Made by a program: the position numbers and the translations under genes
Notes under the pieces: model-generated
Database searches by the model: none
What the model saw: only the letters and a program-made list of their open reading frames with translations
Told to the model about the DNA's origin: nothing
Shown: piece by piece, positions 26,266-35,122 of the stretch
How positions within the stretch are numbered: position 1 is the first letter of the stretch
How the letters are laid out: every line of letters starts with the position of its first letter
Assembly: GCF_040931995.1 (NCBI RefSeq)
Contig: NZ_CP162412.1
Location: 1,736,001 to 1,800,000, forward strand
Length of the DNA: 64,000 nt
Direction of reading: 5' to 3'
From: Pelagovum sp. HNIBRBA483
Lineage (GTDB): Bacteria > Pseudomonadota > Alphaproteobacteria > Rhodobacterales > Rhodobacteraceae

Positions 26266-26366
26266 GTTGGCGCCGTTTACCCAGAAACCCGCACCCTTTG
26301 CAAGGGCTTCTGACGTTAAATTCTAGTGCATTGTCAATCGCGACAACTCGGCCATATGATGAGGTA

Positions 26367-27539
26367 ATGAACGAGACGCCGACACAGAACAAACGCAGGA
26401 ACCGGCCGCCCCTTTCCAACGAGGAATGGTCGCAGCATCGGCGCATCCAAACGGCGGCGCTGATCATAATCGCTTTTGCTGTTGTCCTTTTTCTACTGGT
26501 GCAGGCGCGGTTCCTTCTGATCTCGTTGGCGACCGCGATTATCCTGTTTTCGCTGACCTCGGATGTTATCAATTTCATCGCAAGGCAACGTATCGGTGTG
26601 CTGCGAATACCCAATTGGCTGGCCAGCCTGTTTGCCCTCGCTCTTATCACGACGGCGCTCTTGACGCTGAGTTCGATTCTTCTTGCGCAGGTGAACACGG
26701 TTCTGATGACGACGCTCTCCTATGCCGAACGGGCTCCGAGTGCGATCGCTTCGCTGTTTAGGTGGATGGGAGAGGATGTCGAGGTTGCTGTGCTGAACTC
26801 GCTCCGCTCGATTGAAGTTTCCGGCTATGTACGCACAGTCGCCGGACAGGCAGGCAACCTGACATCGGCGACGGTTTTGGTGATCCTTTTTGTGGGCTTT
26901 CTTTTTGCTGAACGCATTTGGTTTGGCACCAAGCTCAACAACTTCTTTCAAGACGAGGCGCAGGCCGAACGTGTCAGCCTAATCATCGCCTCGATCATAC
27001 ATCGGGTTAACTATTACCTCCTCGTCAAAGGATTTGTCAGCCTCGTCACGGGTGTGATGGTCTATGTTGTTGCCACCCTGTTTGAATTGGAACTCGCTGT
27101 GGCGCTGGGTGTGCTGACCTTTGTGCTGAATTTCATTCCGAATGTCGGCTCCATCGTTGCGACCGGCATGGTGGCGCTGGTGGCCTATGTACAGACCGCC
27201 GATGCAACCGTGACGACTGCGATCTTCATCATCACTGGGGTGATCCAGTTCGTGAACGGCAATGTTATCGACCCAATGCTCATGGGGCGGGCGCTGAGAT
27301 TGTCGTCTTTCGGTATCATCATCAGCCTTGCCTTCTGGGGCGCGGTGTGGGGCATACCCGGGATGTTCCTTTCGGTGCCAATCATGGTGATGATGATGGT
27401 CGTTTGCAGCCAAGTGCCGACGCTGCGGCCGGTGGCTGTGCTATTGTCCCGCGAAGGGTTGCCGGAAGAAGAGCAGGATTTGCGGCAACCAGTCAAAACG
27501 ATGGGACGCCAAAATTCAAAGTTGCGGGAAACCGGATAG
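26367..27539 (+). CDS. AI-2E family transporter (PerM/YdiK-like permease)
   Basis: A 390-residue polytopic membrane protein of the AI-2E transporter family, named after an autoinducer-2 exporter though most members have unknown cargo. Hydrophobic segments at about 32-75 and 85-110, then a cluster in the C-terminal half (LFELELAVALGVLTFVLNF, MFLSVPIMVMMMVV) with the family's FIPNVGSIVA motif. I start at the ATG at 26367 (GATGAGG upstream); the open frame upstream runs through the antisense of tRNA-Ser and is spurious. The LuxR-type gene follows with no gap. Confidence 0.9.
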   Translation: MNETPTQNKRRNRPPLSNEEWSQHRRIQTAALIIIAFAVVLFLLVQARFLLISLATAIILFSLTSDVINFIARQRIGVLRIPNWLASLFALALITTALLTLSSILLAQVNTVLMTTLSYAERAPSAIASLFRWMGEDVEVAVLNSLRSIEVSGYVRTVAGQAGNLTSATVLVILFVGFLFAERIWFGTKLNNFFQDEAQAERVSLIIASIIHRVNYYLLVKGFVSLVTGVMVYVVATLFELELAVALGVLTFVLNFIPNVGSIVATGMVALVAYVQTADATVTTAIFIITGVIQFVNGNVIDPMLMGRALRLSSFGIIISLAFWGAVWGIPGMFLSVPIMVMMMVVCSQVPTLRPVAVLLSREGLPEEEQDLRQPVKTMGRQNSKLRETG

Positions 27540-28385
27540 ATGGACAAAAAGGTCGCTGATCGGGGTCTGCACCCCTGTGAGGGGAGTATGCCCAAGCACA
27601 GGAACCGGCCCGCGAAGGATCTGGCGGTGCTGCTCAACAGCTATGCCGAGGCAGAAAGCATCGAAGAGTTGTGGTCGTTGCATACTGGAGAGATGGCTTC
27701 ATTCGGCCTCCCTCTTCTGCTTTATGGCTTCACATATGAGTTTTCAGATCCTTCGTTCGGACGGCCAGACGACCTGATCATCCTGTCCAATCACAGCCGA
27801 CAGTATCTTGAACCCTACATCGCAAAACAGATGTATCTGCATGCGCCAATGATGCGCTGGGTCAAGCAGGACGCCGGCGCTTACAGTTGGCGCCTCGTTC
27901 AGGAAATGTATCGAAACGGCGAATTGAGCCATCAGGAACAGCGCGTCGTGGCCTTTAACCGCTCGATGGATGTTACGGCAGGTTATACCTTGAGCTTTCG
28001 CTCCGCCAACAAGCGAAACAAAGGTGGCATCGCCCTTTCCCCTCCGCCGGGTACGTCACAAGACGGGGTTGAAGCGATCTGGCGGCGCAACGGTCGCGAG
28101 ATCACTGCCATCAACAACTTCTTTCACCTGAAGCTCCATACAATGCCCCGCAAGGCGGGACAGACGCTCACAGTGCGGCAGCGTGAGGTGTTGGAATGGG
28201 TTGGCGACGGAAAGACAATTCAGGACATCGCAACATTGATGGACCTGAACCCCAGTACAGTTGAGAAACACCTCAGGCTCGCCCGCGAAGCGCTGGACGT
28301 GGAAACAACAGCGCAGGCAGTCGTCAAGGCGACTTTCTTCAATCAGATCCATATCCTCGAACCGAAAGAAGATGGCTCGAGGTAA
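27540..28385 (+). CDS. LuxR-type regulator (autoinducer-domain-like, orphan)
   Basis: A 281-residue regulator with an N-terminal domain resembling the acyl-homoserine-lactone-binding fold (about residues 25-190) and a C-terminal LuxR helix-turn-helix (LTVRQREVLEWVGDGKTIQD then LNPSTVEKHLRLA). No luxI-type synthase is in the window, so it is an orphan here. In my hand alignment the Asp that contacts the AHL amide appears replaced (LHAPMMRW where Asp-Pro is usual), so it may bind something else. The ATG at 27540 touches the upstream stop; the internal ATG at 27588, behind GAGGGGAGT, is an alternative start. Confidence 0.82.
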   Translation: MDKKVADRGLHPCEGSMPKHRNRPAKDLAVLLNSYAEAESIEELWSLHTGEMASFGLPLLLYGFTYEFSDPSFGRPDDLIILSNHSRQYLEPYIAKQMYLHAPMMRWVKQDAGAYSWRLVQEMYRNGELSHQEQRVVAFNRSMDVTAGYTLSFRSANKRNKGGIALSPPPGTSQDGVEAIWRRNGREITAINNFFHLKLHTMPRKAGQTLTVRQREVLEWVGDGKTIQDIATLMDLNPSTVEKHLRLAREALDVETTAQAVVKATFFNQIHILEPKEDGSR

Positions 28386-28608
28386 GGTTTCCCTTACTTT
28401 TGTAAAAACGAGGTCAGTGGCAAACTTAGGCTGTTCCGTGAGTGATAGCCTAAGGCTATGGAACTGGTGAAAAAGAGGTCACGATATTTCAAGTGATTTC
28501 TAATTCGCTTTCCGGGCGACCGGTTTGTTAGCGGGTGATGTATTCCCAATCGCTTGCCAACAATTGTTCGGACGGTGCTTCTTCCCATCGCATTGTTCGC
28601 GCAGATTA

Positions 28609-28642
28609 AGCGGTGCCGAGGTTCGCCTTGGTGCCGCTTTTT
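28609..28642 (+). terminator. Strong plus-strand terminator with UUCG loop
   Basis: A 13-bp stem with three G-U pairs (28609-28621 with 28626-28638) capped by a TTCG tetraloop and followed by TTTTT. It lies 224 bases beyond the LuxR stop, with no plus-strand gene in between. Confidence 0.85.
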
Positions 28643-28656
28643 AATTGAAAAGAAAC

Positions 28657-28686
28657 AAAAAAGGCCCGCAGAGGACTGCGGGCCTT
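28657..28686 (-). terminator. Terminator of the rpsB-tsf operon
   Basis: An 11-bp stem (28661-28671 with 28676-28686, core GGCCCGCAG/CTGCGGGCC) and AGGA loop; on the minus strand a T-run (28662-28657) follows. It stands 25 bases after the tsf stop. Confidence 0.88.
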
Positions 28687-28710
28687 TCGTGTATTTAGTC
28701 TGGAAGGCAA

Positions 28711-29586
28711 TTAGCCCTGAACGGCTTTCGCCACTTCAGCAGCGAAATCTTCCTGCTCTTTTTCGATGCCTTCACCGACTTCGAGGCGCACGAAACCAGT
28801 GATCTCAACACCGGCTTCTTTTGCTGCTGCGCCGACAGTCAGATCGGGGTTGATGACGAATGCCTGATTCACCAGCGTGATCTCTGCCATGAACTTTTTC
28901 ATGCGGCCTTCGATCATCTTCTCGATCACGGCTTCCGGCTTGCCGGATTCGCGAGCGATGTCGATCTGGACCTGCTTTTCCTTCTCAACGACAGCGCCAT
29001 CCAGCGATGCCTCGTCGAGCGCGGCAGGATTCGTTGCGGCGATGTGCATCGCGACCTGACGGCCGAAAGCAGCGTTATCGCCATTCATGGCAACGAGAAC
29101 ACCGATCTTGCCCATGCCGTCAGCGGCAGCGTTGTGGACATAGGAAACAACGGTCGCGCCTTCGACAGAAGCCATGCGGCGCAGCGTCATGTTTTCGCCG
29201 ATCTTGGCAATGGCGTCGGTCACAACGGTTTCGACCGGCTTGCCACCCATATCGGTAGCTTTGAGCGCATCGATGTCGGAAGCGCCGAGTGCAGTCTGGG
29301 CGATGCCAGCAACCATTGCTTGGAATTCGCTGTTCTTAGCGACGAAGTCAGTCTCGGAGTTCACCTCGACAGCAACGCCCTTGCCGCCTTCAACAGCGAC
29401 AGCGACAAGGCCTTCGGCGGCAGTACGGCCGGACTTTTTCGCGGCCTTTGCGAGGCCTTTGGTGCGGAGCCAATCGACTGCGGCTTCCATGTCGCCATCA
29501 GTTTCGGTCAGGGCTTTCTTCGCATCCATCATGCCTGCGCCGGTGGATTCACGCAGTTCTTTCACCATTGCTGCGGTGATTGCCAT
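28711..29586 (-). CDS. tsf: Translation elongation factor Ts
   Basis: A 291-residue guanine-nucleotide exchange factor for EF-Tu. The N-terminal UBA-like module ([20 protein letters not shown]) and [11 protein letters not shown] are diagnostic. I start at the ATG at 29586 with AAGGAGAAG upstream; the open frame beyond is not conserved sequence. It follows rpsB with a 72-base spacer and is closed by a strong terminator, the standard rpsB-tsf operon. Confidence 0.97.
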   Translation of the reverse strand: MAITAAMVKELRESTGAGMMDAKKALTETDGDMEAAVDWLRTKGLAKAAKKSGRTAAEGLVAVAVEGGKGVAVEVNSETDFVAKNSEFQAMVAGIAQTALGASDIDALKATDMGGKPVETVVTDAIAKIGENMTLRRMASVEGATVVSYVHNAAADGMGKIGVLVAMNGDNAAFGRQVAMHIAATNPAALDEASLDGAVVEKEKQVQIDIARESGKPEAVIEKMIEGRMKKFMAEITLVNQAFVINPDLTVGAAAKEAGVEITGFVRLEVGEGIEKEQEDFAAEVAKAVQG

Positions 29587-29658
29587 TGTTCTTCTCCTTA
29601 GAAAGGTTCTACCGGGCGCGTAGCAGCGCACCCGGCTCACACTCTTCGATTTACGCGA

Positions 29659-30426
29659 TTATTCAGCGGTCGCTTCTTCTGCGACAACTTCCTCGACGAG
29701 ATCTTCAACCGCGCCAAGGTCAACACCAGCGGCGCCGAGCTGTGCGGACATACCGTCAAGAGCGGCACGAGCGACGAGATCACAGTAAAGGGCGATCGCG
29801 CGCGCTGCGTCGTCGTTGCCCGGGATGACGTAATCAACACCAGCAGGCGAGCAGTTGGTATCGACAACGGCAACAACCGGAATGCCGAGCTTCTTGGCTT
29901 CGAGGATCGCGAGGTCTTCTTTGTTGACGTCGATCACGAAGAGAAGGTCCGGAACGCCACCCATTTCGCGGATGCCGCCGAGGGACGCTTGCAGTTTGCC
30001 CTGCTCACGCTCCATACCGAGGCGCTCTTTCTTGGTAAGGCCTTCGAAGCCGCGCTCGGCAGCCTCGTCAATCGCCTTGAGACGGTTGATCGACTGGGAG
30101 ACGGTCTGCCAGTTGGTCAGCGTGCCGCCGAGCCAACGGTGGTTCATGTAGTATTGTGCGCAACGCTCAGCGGCATCTGCGACGGGCTTCTGAGCCTGAC
30201 GCTTGGTGCCGACGAAGAGGATGCGACCGCCTTTGGCGACGGTTTCACGCACAACGTTCAGCGCAGCATCGAGCATCGGGACCGTCTGTGTGAGGTCCAT
30301 GATATGGATGCCGTTACGGCTGCCGTAGATAAATTCTTGCATCTTCGGGTTCCAGCGCTGGGTCTGGTGGCCGAAGTGAACACCAGCTTCAAGCAGCTGG
30401 CGCATGGTGAACTCGGGAAGAGCCAT
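29659..30426 (-). CDS. rpsB: 30S ribosomal protein S2
   Basis: A 255-residue S2 protein. Diagnostic stretches are [20 protein letters not shown] at the N-terminus, [11 protein letters not shown] and [14 protein letters not shown]. The C-terminus is acidic and Glu/Ala-rich ([12 protein letters not shown]). AAAGGAAACGG precedes the ATG. It leads the rpsB-tsf operon. The 5' UTR of roughly 110 bases contains a hairpin (TATGGG/CCCATA, 30490-30508) that could take part in autogenous control, though I cannot match it to a known S2 leader. Confidence 0.97.
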   Translation of the reverse strand: MALPEFTMRQLLEAGVHFGHQTQRWNPKMQEFIYGSRNGIHIMDLTQTVPMLDAALNVVRETVAKGGRILFVGTKRQAQKPVADAAERCAQYYMNHRWLGGTLTNWQTVSQSINRLKAIDEAAERGFEGLTKKERLGMEREQGKLQASLGGIREMGGVPDLLFVIDVNKEDLAILEAKKLGIPVVAVVDTNCSPAGVDYVIPGNDDAARAIALYCDLVARAALDGMSAQLGAAGVDLGAVEDLVEEVVAEEATAE

Positions 30427-30543
30427 GTCCGTTTCCTTTCCGGTTTAGCCTCAGCGGGGTATCAGGGCATTTGCCCAACCGGTGGACGATATGGGATGTC
30501 TCCCCATAGCGCCCGACCCCACCTGCGGGTTTCGAGTGCCGCG

Positions 30544-30572
30544 CGTATAGACAGGGTTTGGGTGCTTGGCAA
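30544..30572 (-). promoter_or_regulatory. Candidate housekeeping promoter of rpsB-tsf
   Basis: On the minus strand TTGCCA (30572-30567) and TATACG (30549-30544) are separated by exactly 17 bases, a good sigma-70-type promoter. It starts just past the stop of the upstream HupE-like gene and would give a leader of about 110 bases. Confidence 0.65.
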
Positions 30573-30575
30573 GAG

Positions 30576-31727
30576 CTAGAGGAAGGTTCTTTCAATAAAC
30601 CACCACGACGCGATCAGAGCGATCGCTGCGGACCCGGGAGTGGAAATGACACGCCGGTACCAGCTCTTGTTCCGGAACCACAATCCGACCGCTAAGAAAG
30701 CCACCGCGATGACAGCCAATTGGCCAACCTCAACCCCGATGTTGAACCCGATCAATGCCGGAATAAATGCGCCTTCAGGTAAGCCAAACTCGCCCAAGAC
30801 ACTGGCAAAACCGAGCCCGTGCAAAAGGCCGAACCCGAACACAACCAAAGGGCGCCAGCGATTGAGGTGATCTGTCATCATGTTCTCAACCGCGACGAAG
30901 ACAATAGACGCGGCGATCAAGGGTTCCACGATATTGCCCGATACGTTGACATACCCCAGCGCGGCAAGCGCGAGCGTGATCGTATGCGCAAGCGTGAATG
31001 CCGAAATCTGCCAGAGCAGCGGACGCATCCGCGCGGCGAGGAAATAGAGGCCGAGGACAAAGAGGATATGATCCAACCCGAGCGGTACGATATGTTCAAA
31101 ACCGACGGGAATATATCGAAAGAAAGTTTCCCATCCGCTTGCCTGATCACCACCCGCGAGCTGGATTGGCCCCGACATTGAACCCGCATCGAGATAGCCG
31201 TCATAGGGCGCCGCTACGCCCTGCTGCCGGAGGATCAGGGTGCCAAATTCCTTGGCCCAACCGACGTCCACAGATGTTGCATCGGCCGGAAGAGTCGCCG
31301 AGAAACGCAGCTCAGAGGTGCGGACGAATTCAGGATCGCCAACCTCCGGCACCGCGAGAGAATCGAGGCTGAGCGGCAGCGCTGACCCATTGACGATCAC
31401 AGAAATACCTTGCTGCATTTCCGGCCAAAATCGTGAGAAGCGCGCGGAAATATCGTTGCTCTCCAAAGCCCTCAGTTCATCGTAATCATTTGCTTCAGGG
31501 GCCGCATTGGTATCTTCCACCTCGCTAAGGTCGATGCCAGCCAAAAGCCCCTCGATGTTCAGACGCACATTGAATTCAAGACGCCCATCGACCTGTGTCA
31601 TGTCAGCGATGGCCGGCAAGACCTCATGCGCACGCAACGGGCTGGAAAGAAGTACCAAGATGAGAGTGATGCTTGACAACACCTTGCCAAGGGTCACCCT
31701 TGGGCCATCAAGAAAGGACTGTTCCAT
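30576..31727 (-). CDS. HupE/UreJ-family membrane protein
   Basis: About 383 residues: an N-terminal signal-peptide-like helix (LGKVLSSITLILVLLSSPLRA, about residues 13-34), an exported domain of some 180 residues beginning HEVLPAI, then six or so membrane segments with HIVPLGLDHILFVLGLYFLA, FTLAHTITLALAALG and LLHGLGFASVL. The His-rich membrane part is the HupE/UreJ signature, tied to nickel, cobalt or copper handling. The start is uncertain: the ATG at 31727 overlaps the divergent start codon on CATG; a GTG at 31697 with a neater signal peptide is an alternative. It is paired back-to-back with a DUF4198 gene. Confidence 0.85.
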   Translation of the reverse strand: MEQSFLDGPRVTLGKVLSSITLILVLLSSPLRAHEVLPAIADMTQVDGRLEFNVRLNIEGLLAGIDLSEVEDTNAAPEANDYDELRALESNDISARFSRFWPEMQQGISVIVNGSALPLSLDSLAVPEVGDPEFVRTSELRFSATLPADATSVDVGWAKEFGTLILRQQGVAAPYDGYLDAGSMSGPIQLAGGDQASGWETFFRYIPVGFEHIVPLGLDHILFVLGLYFLAARMRPLLWQISAFTLAHTITLALAALGYVNVSGNIVEPLIAASIVFVAVENMMTDHLNRWRPLVVFGFGLLHGLGFASVLGEFGLPEGAFIPALIGFNIGVEVGQLAVIAVAFLAVGLWFRNKSWYRRVISTPGSAAIALIASWWFIERTFL

Positions 31728-32529
31728 GCGCCTCATCCCCACGTTATTTGCCTGTTTGTCCGCGTTACCGGCGACAGCCCATGAATTATGGATCGAACCA
31801 CTGGCATTTCAAATTCAGCCGGACAGTAAGTTCGAAGCGCATATTGTCAACGGCCAAGAGTTCAACGGTATGCGACTTGCCTACATTCCGCGCCGGTTCG
31901 AAAACTTTGTTGTTGTAAATGACGCAGGGATACAGGCTATCGATGGCCGCATTGGCGACGTACCTGCCGTACAAGCTGACGCCCTGCCCGAGGGGCTGAA
32001 CGTCTTGGCCTATAAGTCGCGGGTGGCAACGGTCGAATACGAAACCTATGATAAGTTCCAATCGTTCGTCGATCACAAAGCACTTGGGATCACGCAGGAA
32101 GACCACGAAGCGCGCGGTCTGCCGGTGGAAAACTTTTTTGAGGCCTATTGGCGCTATTCCAAATCACTCGTGGCGGTCGGTGACGGCGCAGGGGCGGATC
32201 GAAGATTGGGGCTGGAGACGGAAATCGTCGCTTTGGAAAATCCGTATGCCGACGAGATAGGCGATACGCTTGATGTCCAGCTTTTCTATCTCGAACAACC
32301 CGTCGCGGATTATCAAATCGAAATCTTTGAGCGGGATATGGAAGGCGCGGTCACAATCCAGACAGTGCAGACCAACGACGAAGGTATCGCATCGATCCCG
32401 GTCCGTGCTGCACATGACTACATGCTGGATGCGGTCATTCTGCGCGAGCCGTCGGCGGAACTGGCCGAAAAAACCCAAACGGTTTGGGAAACACTTTGGG
32501 CAAACATGACTTTCACGGTGCCTGAGTAA
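31726..32529 (+). CDS. DUF4198 periplasmic protein (NikK/CbiL-like metal-uptake accessory)
   Basis: A 267-residue exported protein. The signal peptide MRLIPTLFACLSALPATA is followed by HELWIEPLAF, so the mature chain would start with His-Glu, as DUF4198 proteins of transition-metal uptake systems often do. The remainder is beta-rich (transthyretin-like). AGAAAGGA lies 8 bases before the ATG. Its start overlaps that of the divergent HupE-like gene. Downstream, psuK begins 4 bases after the stop, an unexpected operon partner. The metal is not identifiable from sequence. Confidence 0.82.
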   Translation: MRLIPTLFACLSALPATAHELWIEPLAFQIQPDSKFEAHIVNGQEFNGMRLAYIPRRFENFVVVNDAGIQAIDGRIGDVPAVQADALPEGLNVLAYKSRVATVEYETYDKFQSFVDHKALGITQEDHEARGLPVENFFEAYWRYSKSLVAVGDGAGADRRLGLETEIVALENPYADEIGDTLDVQLFYLEQPVADYQIEIFERDMEGAVTIQTVQTNDEGIASIPVRAAHDYMLDAVILREPSAELAEKTQTVWETLWANMTFTVPE

Positions 32530-32533
32530 CGAT

Positions 32534-33424
32534 ATGCAGGAGGACATTCTCTGTATCGGTTCGGTGCTATGGGATGTCATAGGCCGATCAGCCTCGCACA
32601 TGCGGGCAGGCTCTGACGTCCCCGGACGTATCACCCGCGTACCAGGTGGCGTGGCAATGAACATCGCCATGACGCTGCGCCGTTTCGGGATGAAGCCGGT
32701 ACTGCTGACCGCAATCGGGCGGGATGCCGAAGGTGACGGGCTTGTAGCGGAGGCGAAGCGGATGGGGCTAGACACCGCATTTGCCTATCGCTCGGAGGAT
32801 TTACCAACAGACGTATATATGGCGATCGAAGGCGCTAACGGCCTGATTGCAGCAATTGCCGATGCACATTCTCTAGAGGCGGCGGATGACAAAATCCTCA
32901 AGCCGCTGTTCGACGGACGGCTTGCCACTGAGATGACCCCATATGGCGGCGTGGTCGCGCTGGATGGCAATTTGACCACAGACCTCCTCAGCCGGATTTC
33001 GCAAAGCGCTGTTTTTTCAGCGGCAGACCTGCGTATTGCACCGGCCAGCCCCGGAAAGGCCAACCGCCTGCTGGCGCTTTCAACACATCCGCGCGCGACC
33101 TTTTACGTCAATAAGGAAGAGGCCGGACTGCTCTGCCAAACTGAGTTTGAGGATGCGGCAACCGCTGCGGGACGGCTGGTCAGCTCAGGTGTCCGGCGCG
33201 CACTGGTGACCGACGGCGGAAAAACGGCTGCCGAAATGACCGCTGGTCAGGAGATAATCACCGCAGAACCGCCAGAGGTTATGGTGACGCGGGTCACCGG
33301 CGCGGGCGACACCTTCATGGCGGCGCATATCGCCCATGAGATGGCTGGCGCCGACCGGCAAACGGCGCTACGACAGGCGCTGCAAGCTGCCGCCAACTAC
33401 GTCGCCGGAGAGACCCCTTTATGA
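32534..33424 (+). CDS. psuK: PfkB-family kinase, probable pseudouridine kinase
   Basis: A 296-residue ribokinase-fold kinase with the glycine-rich RVPGGVAMNIAMTLRRFG near residue 38 and the C-terminal signature VTRVTGAGDTFMAAHI carrying the catalytic Asp. Fold alone does not set the substrate, but its stop overlaps psuG by 4 bases, which points to phosphorylation of pseudouridine to its 5'-phosphate. It starts 4 bases after the DUF4198 stop with no strong ribosome site, so translation may depend on the upstream gene. Confidence 0.87.
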   Translation: MQEDILCIGSVLWDVIGRSASHMRAGSDVPGRITRVPGGVAMNIAMTLRRFGMKPVLLTAIGRDAEGDGLVAEAKRMGLDTAFAYRSEDLPTDVYMAIEGANGLIAAIADAHSLEAADDKILKPLFDGRLATEMTPYGGVVALDGNLTTDLLSRISQSAVFSAADLRIAPASPGKANRLLALSTHPRATFYVNKEEAGLLCQTEFEDAATAAGRLVSSGVRRALVTDGGKTAAEMTAGQEIITAEPPEVMVTRVTGAGDTFMAAHIAHEMAGADRQTALRQALQAAANYVAGETPL

Positions 33425-34365
33425 ATACGCTCAAAGTGGAAATGAAATTTTCCGAGGACGTTGCCAAGGCTAAAGAAACCGGCGGCCCAATTGTTGCGCT
33501 TGAAAGCACCATCATTACCCACGGGATGCCCTACCCGCAGAACGTAGAGACGGCGCGCTTGGTCGAAGATACGGTCCGTGCAGCTGGCGCGACACCAGCG
33601 ACAATCGCCGTGATCGGTGGCTGCCTTCACATCGGGCTGGACGACAACGAATTAACCGAACTGGCCCTTAGAGACGATGTTGCCAAGCTGTCACGCGCAG
33701 ATATTGCCGCGTGCATGGCACGCAAAGGAACAGGTGCCACAACCGTCGCTGCGACGATGATTGCGGCACATTATGCAGGCATCGCGGTCTTTGCCACCGG
33801 CGGGATCGGCGGGGTCCATCGCGGGGCGGAGAGCAGCTTCGACATTTCAGCCGATCTGCAAGAGCTGGCGCAAACGCCCGTGAATGTTGTTTGTGCAGGC
33901 GCAAAAGCGATTTTGGACCTTCCCAAGACCTTTGAAGTTCTCGAAACACTTGGTGTCCCGGTCATTGCATACGGACAGGACGAATTGCCTGCCTTCTGGT
34001 CCCGCCAATCGGGTTTACCAGCCCCGCTTAGGTTCGACACTGCGGATGAAATTGCTGCCGCTTTTGTCATGCGCCGAAATTTCGGGGTTCCAGGCGGGCA
34101 TCTGATTGCCAATCCGATTCCCCAAAAAGCGGAAATTCCCGCCGAGACTGTCGCGCCGTGGATCGAAACCGCGCTTGCAGAAGCTGCAGAGAAAGGCATT
34201 TCCGCAAAAGCAGTCACGCCATTCCTTTTGCAACGATTGTTCGAACTGTCCGAGGGTGCCAGTCTTGCGGCAAATATTTCACTTGTCTTGAACAACGCGC
34301 GGCTTGCGAGTGAGATTGCAATTGCATTGTCGCGCTTGCCGGAAGACGCCGTGGCGACCATATAA
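33421..34365 (+). CDS. psuG: Pseudouridine-5'-phosphate glycosidase
   Basis: A 314-residue enzyme cleaving the C-C glycosidic bond of pseudouridine 5'-phosphate to uracil and ribose 5-phosphate. Family hallmarks: VALESTIITHGMPYPQN near residue 27, the lysine region ACMARKGTGATTVAATM that forms the ribose Schiff base, VFATGGIGGVHRGAE, and NPIPQKAEIP. Full length for PsuG. It is translationally coupled to psuK (ATGA). With psuK it makes a complete pseudouridine salvage pair. Confidence 0.95.
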   Translation: MNTLKVEMKFSEDVAKAKETGGPIVALESTIITHGMPYPQNVETARLVEDTVRAAGATPATIAVIGGCLHIGLDDNELTELALRDDVAKLSRADIAACMARKGTGATTVAATMIAAHYAGIAVFATGGIGGVHRGAESSFDISADLQELAQTPVNVVCAGAKAILDLPKTFEVLETLGVPVIAYGQDELPAFWSRQSGLPAPLRFDTADEIAAAFVMRRNFGVPGGHLIANPIPQKAEIPAETVAPWIETALAEAAEKGISAKAVTPFLLQRLFELSEGASLAANISLVLNNARLASEIAIALSRLPEDAVATI

Positions 34366-34407
34366 GGCGCGACAACGCGAAGAGCTTTTCCCGCAGGAGA
34401 AAATGAC

Positions 34408-35121
34408 GTGCCCAACGAGCCACAAATCGAGCTGCATCGCCGCAGGCATGGTATTTTTACCGGCCTGCGCAATAATTTCCTCGCTGGGCTCGTCGTCATC
34501 GCGCCGATTGGACTGACCCTCTGGGTGATCTGGAGCGTAGTCGGCTGGATCGACGGGTTCGTCCTGCCATTCGTTCCCTCGGCCTATCGACCTGATACGT
34601 TCATCCAACATTGGTTCGGCGTCGAGGTGCCAACTGATGTGCGCGGTGTCGGCGCGATCATCTTCATAGTTTTCACGGTTTTTGTCGGATGGATCGCCAA
34701 GGGTTTGATCGGGCGCTCATTTCTGCGTTGGGGTGAAGAGCTCGTGGGGCGGATGCCGATCGTGCGTTCGATCTACAACGGTGTCAAACAGATTGCCGAA
34801 ACAGTCTTTGCGCAGTCGGAATCTAACTTTGATAAAGCCTGTCTGATTGAGTATCCGCGAAAAGGCATTTGGGCCGTCGCGTTCATATCGACGAAAACCA
34901 AAGGGGAAGTGGCCGAGAAACTTCCAGGTGACGAGTTGGTTACGGTGTTTCTGCCTACGACTCCAAATCCTACATCGGGCTTCCTTCTGTTCCTCCCCAA
35001 AGAAGATGTCAGGGAACTTGATATGACGGTTGAGGATGCTGCAAAGCTCGTCATATCTGCGGGGCTTGTATACCCTGACGGGAAGTCGAAGCGCCCATCA
35101 CGAAAGCGCGGCGAGGAGTAG
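34408..35121 (+). CDS. DUF502 membrane protein
   Basis: A 237-residue protein of unknown function with two membrane segments (about residues 23-48, LAGLVVIAPIGLTLWVIWSV, and 80-100, IFIVFTVFVGWIAKGLIG) and a conserved cytoplasmic domain including RMPIVRSIYNGVKQIAETVF and the TTPNPTSGFLLFLP motif. All are characteristic of DUF502. It starts at a GTG (34408) with GCAGGAGAAA upstream, 42 bases after psuG. The C-terminus is basic. Its stop lies directly before the convergent bdhA stop. Confidence 0.88.
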   Translation: MPNEPQIELHRRRHGIFTGLRNNFLAGLVVIAPIGLTLWVIWSVVGWIDGFVLPFVPSAYRPDTFIQHWFGVEVPTDVRGVGAIIFIVFTVFVGWIAKGLIGRSFLRWGEELVGRMPIVRSIYNGVKQIAETVFAQSESNFDKACLIEYPRKGIWAVAFISTKTKGEVAEKLPGDELVTVFLPTTPNPTSGFLLFLPKEDVRELDMTVEDAAKLVISAGLVYPDGKSKRPSRKRGEE

Positions 35122-35122
35122 G

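Larger units (their letters stand above)
28386..28710. other. Structured intergenic region between LuxR gene and tsf
   Basis: No protein gene is evident in these 325 bases. A small hairpin with a TTTT tail overlaps the LuxR stop (GTAAGG at 28382-28387 with CCTTAC at 28392-28397). At 28425-28464 two mutually exclusive foldings exist: CTTAGGCT with AGCCTAAG, or GTTCC...ATAGCC with GGCTAT-GGAAC. A strong plus-strand terminator is at 28609 and the tsf terminator at 28657. The stretch 28402-28608 may be a 3' UTR or an independent transcript. Confidence 0.5.

Noticed and set aside
26175-26366. N-terminal extension of the AI-2E permease frame
   Set aside because: It reads through the antisense of tRNA-Ser; the ATG at 26367 with a ribosome site is the true start.
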